DNA of 7,638 nucleotides from Candidatus Collierbacteria bacterium CG_4_9_14_3_um_filter_43_16 (lineage in GTDB: Bacteria > Patescibacteriota > Microgenomatia > UBA1400 > MFAQ01): contig PFUC01000036.1 of NCBI GenBank assembly GCA_002789895.1, forward strand, positions 2,714-10,351, given 5' to 3'. The position numbers were made by a program, and so were the translations under genes. This document shows, piece after piece, positions 4,783 through 7,638 of this stretch. The notes under the pieces were generated by a model that was not told the DNA's origin, did not search any database, and saw nothing but the letters and a program-made list of their open reading frames with translations. How positions within the stretch are numbered: position 1 is the stretch's first letter; each line of letters starts with the position of its first letter.

Positions 4783-6740
4783 GATTTATTCTACTCATGC
4801 AATCAGTGGATGCCTTGGCAGTAAAAGCCGAAGAAGGACGTTTCAAGTCTGCGAAAGTTATCGGGGAGGTGACAAGAACTTATGATCCGGTAGTGTCCGA
4901 ATGGGGAAACCTGACCAGATTTATCTGGTCGTTACGCGACGTAAGTCGTGTTTCGGGAACTGGGGGAACTGAAATATCTAAGTACCCCAAGGAAAAGAAA
5001 TCGAATGAGAGCCCCTTAGTAAGCGACGAGCGAACAGGGGTGAGTCTAAACCATCAATTTATTGGTGGGGTTGCAGGGCCAAACATAACTTAACATTTCT
5101 GCTAGAAGAACAACATGGAATAGTTGACCATAGTGGGTGAGAGTCCCGTATTCGAAAATGGGAATGTTAAAGTTTGGTACCTAAGTAAATCTGGAGACGG
5201 CAAACTCTAGATCGAATCCGGGCCGACCACGGTCCAAGACTAATTACTTTTACTGACCGATAGTGAACTAGTACCGCGAGGGAAAGGTGAAAAGAAGGGT
5301 GAGTAGCCCTATTAAAAGATCCTGAAACTGATTGCTAACAAACAGACGGAGTCCTACGGCCGAAAGGCCTCAGGATGACGTCGTGCCTATTGAAGAATGA
5401 GCCGGCGAGTTACTCAACACAGCAAGGTTAACCGATATGTTCCGGGAAACCGAAGGGAAACCAAGTCTTAACAGGGCGTGTAGTTGTGTTGTGTAGACCC
5501 GAAACCAGGTGAGCTAACCATGAGCAGGGAGAGGGTCAGAGAAATCTGACAGGAAGCCCGAACCGGTTGATGTCACAAAATCATCGGATGACTTGTGGTT
5601 AGAGGTAATATGCCTAACGAACCTGGAGATAGCTGGTTCTCCTCGAAACATGTTTTGGCATGGCCTCGCATTTACGGTATGGGGGGTAGAGTGCTGAAAG
5701 AACTTCACGAGTAAAATCGTGATTTTCTACCAAACTCCGAATACCCATATCAATTGTGCGGGAGTCAGTACCCGGGGGCTAAGCTCCGGGGGCGAAAGGG
5801 AAACATCCCAGACCCACAAATAAGGTCTCTAAATATATATTAAGTGGTAAAAGACGTGTTATTTCTCAGACACCTAGGAGGTCGGCTCAGAAGCAGCCAT
5901 CCTTGAAAGAAAGCGTAACAGCTCACTAGCCGAGAGATGCACGACTGAAGACGTAACGAGGCTAAATATATTACCGAATTTTGGGATTGTTCCAATTTAT
6001 TGGAATGATGGTAGAGGAGCGTTCTTGTAGCTTTGAAGGCGAACCGGAAGGTTCTCTGGAGCAGCAAGAAGTGAGAATGCCGGCATGAGTAGCGTATTAA
6101 AGTGAGAATCTTTATATCCGAATGAGCGAGGTTTCCTACGCAACGTTCGTCGACGTAGGGTAAGGCGACCCTTAGGTGAGGCCTATATGGCGTAGCCGAT
6201 GGATTACTGGTTGATATTCCAGTCCTTGTCTACAATCGTTATTAACTGGGGCGGGACGAAATTGGATAGTCCAAGCGGTGTGTTGAAGATACATACGCTT
6301 AAATAGCAAGTCAGTCACTGTTGGCAAATCCGCAGTGGCGTTTACACGAGTTATGAATACGAGTCTGCCGTAAGGCGGGCAAGATGGATGACTTCAGTTT
6401 CCGAGAAAAGCGTCGCAGTGAGAGTGTAGATAATCCGTACTTAAACCGACACAGGTGCTCTGGTCGAGTAGACCAAGGATAGCGAGAGAACTCTTCTTAA
6501 GGAACTCGGCAAATTAGCTAGGCGTAAGTTCTACGAGATGCCTTGCCCAGGTTGAAATCTGGGCTACAACAAAAGAGTATAAAGCGGCTGTTTAACAAAA
6601 ACACAGGTCTGTGCAAAAGCGAAAGCTGAAGTATACGGGCTGAAACCTGCCCAGTGCCGGAAGGTTAAATGCGTGGGTGATCTCCAATTTATTGGAGCTA
6701 GCCTGCAATTGAAGCCCCGGTGAACGGCAGCGGTAACTAT
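4783..6740 (+). rRNA. 23S ribosomal RNA, exon 1 (E. coli positions 1-1917)
   Basis: Large-subunit rRNA that builds the peptidyl transferase centre. Conserved landmarks appear in order: GTGGATGCC near the 5' end (4806), ACTGACCGATAGTGAAC (about 5253), CAAGGTTAACCGA (about 5423), GAGATAGCTGGTTCTC (about 5625), AGAAAGCGTAACAGCTCAC (about 5908), AAACCGACACAGGTG (about 6442), ACACAGGTCTGTGCAAA (6601) and GTGCCGGAAGGTTAA (about 6653). The 5' end is set by alignment to E. coli position 1 and may be a few bases off. The exon is 1958 nt against 1917 in E. coli, so no large insertion lies within it. It ends at U1917 (6740) in the loop of helix 69, where an intron enters. ORFs overlapping this stretch are not genes. 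Confidence 0.95.
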
Positions 6741-6832
6741 AAATTATTGTAGTTATAAAAGTTGACTATATGCTGGAATCCCCGTACCGTAGGTCGCCGG
6801 ATGGTGACCGAACGGTTGTAGTATCTGACGCT

Positions 6833-6856
6833 ACTGTGTATATTTATATACATAGT
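6833..6856 (+). promoter_or_regulatory. Hairpin masking the endonuclease start region
   Basis: A 10-bp stem (6833-6842 with 6847-6856, one G-T pair, loop TTTA) ends on the first two bases of the GTG codon at 6855 and lies 4 bp before ATG 6861. It belongs to the intron's P5 region and could also limit ribosome access to the start. The pairing is seen directly; a regulatory effect is inference. Confidence 0.4.
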
Positions 6857-7355
6857 GACAATGCGTTCAGTGCGGAAAATCAGCAGGAAAGAATTGGTTG
6901 GTGATCCACTTGGTTATTTTTTAGCAGGTTTTGTCGAAGGTGAAGGAAGTTTCAATCTTTCTTTGCGTAAAAAAGATGACTACGGTCTTAAATGGCAGGT
7001 AGTTATGAGTTTTAATGTTTCACAAAAAGATCCAGCGTTACTTTATTTATTAAAGAAAACATTGGATTGTGGAATTATTAAAACACGTAAGATAGATGGT
7101 ATTCATTCCTTCGATGTTACAAAACCAAGCGATATTTTAGAAAAGGTAATTCCTTTTTTCAATAAATATCCATTATTTTCTGAATCAAAACAAACAAATT
7201 ATGCAATTTTTTGTAAAGTTGCAAAATTGATGGGGCACGGTAAACATCGTGAATCATCTGGGTTGAGACAGATATTGGAGCTTCGAGAGAAGATAAATAT
7301 TGGAAAAGGTAGAACCAGAAAATATCAAATAACCGATGTGTTTCCCAACAAATAA
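6855..7355 (+). CDS. LAGLIDADG homing endonuclease, intron-encoded
   Basis: A 166-residue single-motif homing endonuclease of the I-CreI type. It cuts an intron-free 23S allele as a homodimer so that repair copies the intron. The motif LAGFVEGEG is at residues 23-31, and E30 takes the place of the metal-binding acidic residue (I-CreI has LAGFVDGDG). Later parts fit the family: the DNA-contact strands (FNLSLRKKD, WQVVMSFNVSQKD), the HSFDVTKPSDILEKVIPFF segment and the C-terminal helix with LRQILELREKIN. I-CreI has 163 residues, so it looks complete. Start is GTG 6855 or ATG 6861; no Shine-Dalgarno precedes either. The first 12 residues are translated from the P4/P6 core of the ribozyme, and the TAA (7353-7355) ends one base before the P6 3' strand. 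Its base composition is clearly more AT-rich than the neighbouring genes, fitting horizontal spread. Confidence 0.93.
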   Translation: MTMRSVRKISRKELVGDPLGYFLAGFVEGEGSFNLSLRKKDDYGLKWQVVMSFNVSQKDPALLYLLKKTLDCGIIKTRKIDGIHSFDVTKPSDILEKVIPFFNKYPLFSESKQTNYAIFCKVAKLMGHGKHRESSGLRQILELREKINIGKGRTRKYQITDVFPNK

Positions 7356-7478
7356 TCCTCAGAGACTATATGTCAACCTCCGAAAGGAGATGATATAGTC
7401 CGACCTTCATAGCGATATGAAGACCACACTAGAAATATGTGTGGCACATCAATTTTCATTGATGTAGCAACAAAAGTG

Positions 7479-7504
7479 AACTGTTCTATGGTAGCGAAAT
7501 TCCT
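7479..7504 (+). rRNA. 23S ribosomal RNA, mini-exon 2 (E. coli positions about 1918-1943)
   Basis: After the terminal intron G, the sequence resumes as AACTGTTCTATGGTAGCGAA and then ATTCCT, matching E. coli 1918-1943 with four differences or fewer. It completes helix 69. The 3' end is less certain: 7504 (U1943) is my preferred junction, because a short P1 with a U-G pair forms there. A junction near 7511-7512 (position 1950-1951, a known bacterial insertion site) is the main alternative. Confidence 0.75.
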
Positions 7505-7638
7505 CGACAGGGGACATTCCTTCGTAAGAAGGAAACGAAAAATTGGCTGTATGCTGGAATCCCTGAGTATCCCACACTAGTTGACTTCGGACATTGTTCG
7601 GGTCATACTGAAAATGTGATGGGTGCAGAAAATCAGCA
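7505..7638 (+). mobile_element. Second group I intron in 23S rRNA, 5' part only
   Basis: The start of another group I intron, cut by the window edge. P1 can be drawn as 7501-7505 with 7510-7514, where U7504-G7511 is the only wobble pair. A GTAA-capped 7-bp hairpin (7517-7523 with 7528-7534) serves as P2, which intron 1 lacks. Then come a TTGGC strand (7543-7547) suited to P3 and the P4 strand GCTGG (7553-7557) within TATGCTGGAATCCC (7550-7563), identical to 6769-6782 in intron 1. GAAAATCAGCA at 7628-7638 is identical to 6875-6885 and carries the other P4 strand. The P7/P8 region and any reading frame lie outside the window. It is clearly a relative of intron 1, but the spacer between the shared blocks differs completely. 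Confidence 0.82.

Larger units (their letters stand above)
6741..7478 (+). mobile_element. Group I intron at 23S position 1917 (bacterial IB-like)
   Basis: A 738-nt self-splicing intron whose core is readable. P1: exon 6733-6740 pairs with the internal guide GTAGTTAT at 6749-6756, with the required U-G pair at the 5' splice site. P3: 6761-6766 with 7372-7377. P4: 6772-6776 with 6880-6884. P6: 6885-6888 with 7356-7359. P7: 7364-7371 with 7393-7400. P8: a GAAA-capped hairpin at 7378-7389. P9: a GCGA-capped hairpin at 7405-7422, then two more hairpins at 7424-7444 and 7446-7465. The intron ends with G7478, the expected terminal G. There is no P2. The site matches the known bacterial insertion point after U1917 (as in Coxiella L1917). 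An endonuclease gene fills the P6 loop. Confidence 0.92.

Noticed and set aside
4797..5093. Plus-strand ORF of 98 codons
   Set aside because: It lies wholly within conserved 23S rRNA sequence and has no ribosome binding site or protein motif.
5514..6067. Minus-strand ORFs at 5514-5708 and 5840-6067
   Set aside because: Both are antisense to conserved 23S rRNA.

Overview
The window looks like part of a small-genome bacterial chromosome, most likely a member of the Candidate Phyla Radiation (Patescibacteria); this is inference. The clues are a 23S rRNA gene interrupted by group I introns, one with a LAGLIDADG endonuclease gene, a tRNA-Ala/23S unit with no 16S rRNA gene in the preceding 4.5 kb, several genes with no Shine-Dalgarno sequence, and a DUF4349 protein beside a SIMPL-domain protein. 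UGA acts as a stop codon at 2338-2340 and 2992-2994, which argues against the code-25 lineages (Gracilibacteria, Absconditabacteria).

Left part (1-4422), protein genes. An HD-domain phosphohydrolase enters from the left edge and ends tail-to-tail, with an 11-bp overlap, against a metallo-beta-lactamase-fold hydrolase on the minus strand. That gene diverges from a DUF4349 membrane protein across only 31 bp, and a HAD-family phosphatase follows the DUF4349 gene as a probable second cistron. A small orphan minus-strand gene with a clear ribosome binding site and its own terminator comes next. It diverges from a membrane-anchored SIMPL-domain protein, which is followed by a short TTG-start ORF with a strong ribosome binding site. 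A transcription terminator lies inside the 3' end of that ORF.

Middle part (4372-4782). The loop of that terminator carries the -35 box of a strong promoter (TTGTAA, 17 bp, TATAAT). The promoter points at tRNA-Ala(UGC) and 23S rRNA, but a second terminator-like hairpin stands between promoter and tRNA. This gives either a short independent RNA of about 105 nt or an attenuated rRNA leader. A 16S-23S-type spacer with two hairpins and a boxA-like stretch joins the tRNA to the 23S gene.

Right part (about 4783-7638), interrupted 23S rRNA. Exon 1 is collinear with E. coli 23S positions 1-1917. A 738-nt group I intron follows U1917, inside helix 69, and its P1, P3, P4, P6, P7, P8 and P9 helices can be read directly. 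It encodes a single-motif LAGLIDADG homing endonuclease whose reading frame runs into the catalytic core. After a mini-exon of about 26 nt a second group I intron begins. It shares core sequences with the first and runs off the window. The joined exons rebuild helix 69 with compensatory base changes, which fixes the first intron's boundaries. The endonuclease probably spreads the intron, while the ribozyme cores must excise both introns for a working ribosome.
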